Shown in pieces: positions 6,935 through 7,318 of a DNA stretch of 7,318 bases (positions are counted from its first letter, which is position 1; each line of letters starts with the position of its first letter). The position numbers and the translations under genes were made by a program. This stretch comes from Chloroflexota bacterium. Lineage in GTDB: Bacteria > Chloroflexota > Anaerolineae > Anaerolineales > UBA4823. Location of the stretch: NCBI GenBank assembly GCA_021849525.1, contig JAJZSS010000069.1:1-7318 (forward strand). Reading direction: 5' to 3'. The notes under the pieces are model-generated. The model made no database searches and had not been told where the DNA came from. It saw only the letters and a list, made by a program, of their open reading frames with translations.

Positions 6935-7318
6935 ATGGATAAACCCGAACAACCCGTCGCCCAGGAAATACCTCCGGCTGCCGAGCAACCTGACAGTTAT
7001 TCACCTGTCACCGCGTCTACCGGGATGGGTCAGCCTCTATCCCATCGAACGCCATCTCGCCTGCCGCGTTGGGCGGATTTCTTGCTGCTGCTGGTCCTGG
7101 GGCTGGGGGCTCTCTTCCGCCTCAGCGGCCTGTACTGGGGCGAATACCAGTATCTGCACCCGGATGAACGCTTCCTGGTGTGGGTTGGCACGGATATCTC
7201 ACCCACCCGCATGGAAACGACCATTAATCCAGATAGCTCTCTGAAGGAGAAGAAGGTCTGGATTGGGTGGGGCGAATATTTCGATACAACCAACTCACCC
7301 ATGAATCCGAATAATCGG
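6935..7318 (+). CDS. N-terminus of a second GT-C-like membrane glycosyltransferase; 3' end outside window
   Basis: The frame is open from ATG 6935 to the last base, giving 128 residues with no stop. Residues 1-44 are a hydrophilic tail rich in Pro, Gln, Glu and Ser, like the tail of the protein upstream. One membrane helix follows (about 46-63, WADFLLLLVLGLGALFRL), then the first outer loop with YWGEYQYLHPDERF (67-80). The HPDE group, with D77 as the best candidate acid, sits where GT-C enzymes of the GT39/ArnT/PMT type carry their catalytic Asp. A charged loop rich in Lys, Trp and Asn follows to the window edge. The gene begins 14 bases after the previous stop without a clear Shine-Dalgarno, which again suggests coupling. 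Only the first helix and loop are visible, so the GT-C call rests on this motif, the tail and the neighbouring gene. Confidence 0.7.
   Translation, partial: MDKPEQPVAQEIPPAAEQPDSYSPVTASTGMGQPLSHRTPSRLPRWADFLLLLVLGLGALFRLSGLYWGEYQYLHPDERFLVWVGTDISPTRMETTINPDSSLKEKKVWIGWGEYFDTTNSPMNPNNR

Noticed and set aside
7030..7302. 90-codon open frame on the - strand at the right end
   Set aside because: The + strand frame from 6935 to the edge has a membrane helix and the HPDE loop motif and explains this stretch better.

Overview
The window reads as a piece of a Chloroflexota (probably Anaerolineae-type) genome. This is an inference from the style of the encoded proteins: long multi-membrane GT-C glycosyltransferases with Pro/Glu/Gln-rich cytoplasmic tails, in moderately GC-rich DNA next to a bacterial lepA. 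No rRNA or other decisive taxonomic marker is present. All seven supported genes lie on the + strand, and every gap is under 60 bases. No tRNA, CRISPR array, insertion sequence, convincing promoter or rho-independent terminator was seen.

Layout. 2-811: 3' part of lepA (elongation factor 4), cut by the window edge. 867-1913: polytopic membrane protein of the PF03706 (UPF0104 / LPG-synthase transmembrane-like) family. 1918-3096: GT4 glycosyltransferase. 3089-3946: class I SAM-dependent methyltransferase. 3949-4683: a second, different class I methyltransferase that starts at TTG behind a good ribosome binding site. 4680-6920: large membrane protein with a proline-rich tail, an extra four-helix block and a GT-C (GT39/ArnT-like) core. 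6935 to the end: start of another GT-C-like membrane protein, cut by the window edge.

How the genes fit together. From 867 onward the genes overlap or almost touch (gaps or overlaps of 4, -8, 2, -4 and 14 bases), so they look like one transcription unit with translational coupling, perhaps continuing from lepA. Together they suggest assembly of a lipid-linked or surface glycan. The GT4 enzyme would add sugars in the cytoplasm, the methyltransferases would modify the glycan or its precursor, the PF03706 protein may act in lipid or lipid-sugar movement, and the GT-C enzymes would transfer sugars from polyprenyl-phosphate donors on the outer face of the membrane. The substrate cannot be read from the sequence. 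The families are known; what may be new is the combination and some local features: the extra N-terminal membrane block, the tryptophan-rich methyltransferase tail, two strong intragenic hairpins and an in-phase A7 slippery heptamer.
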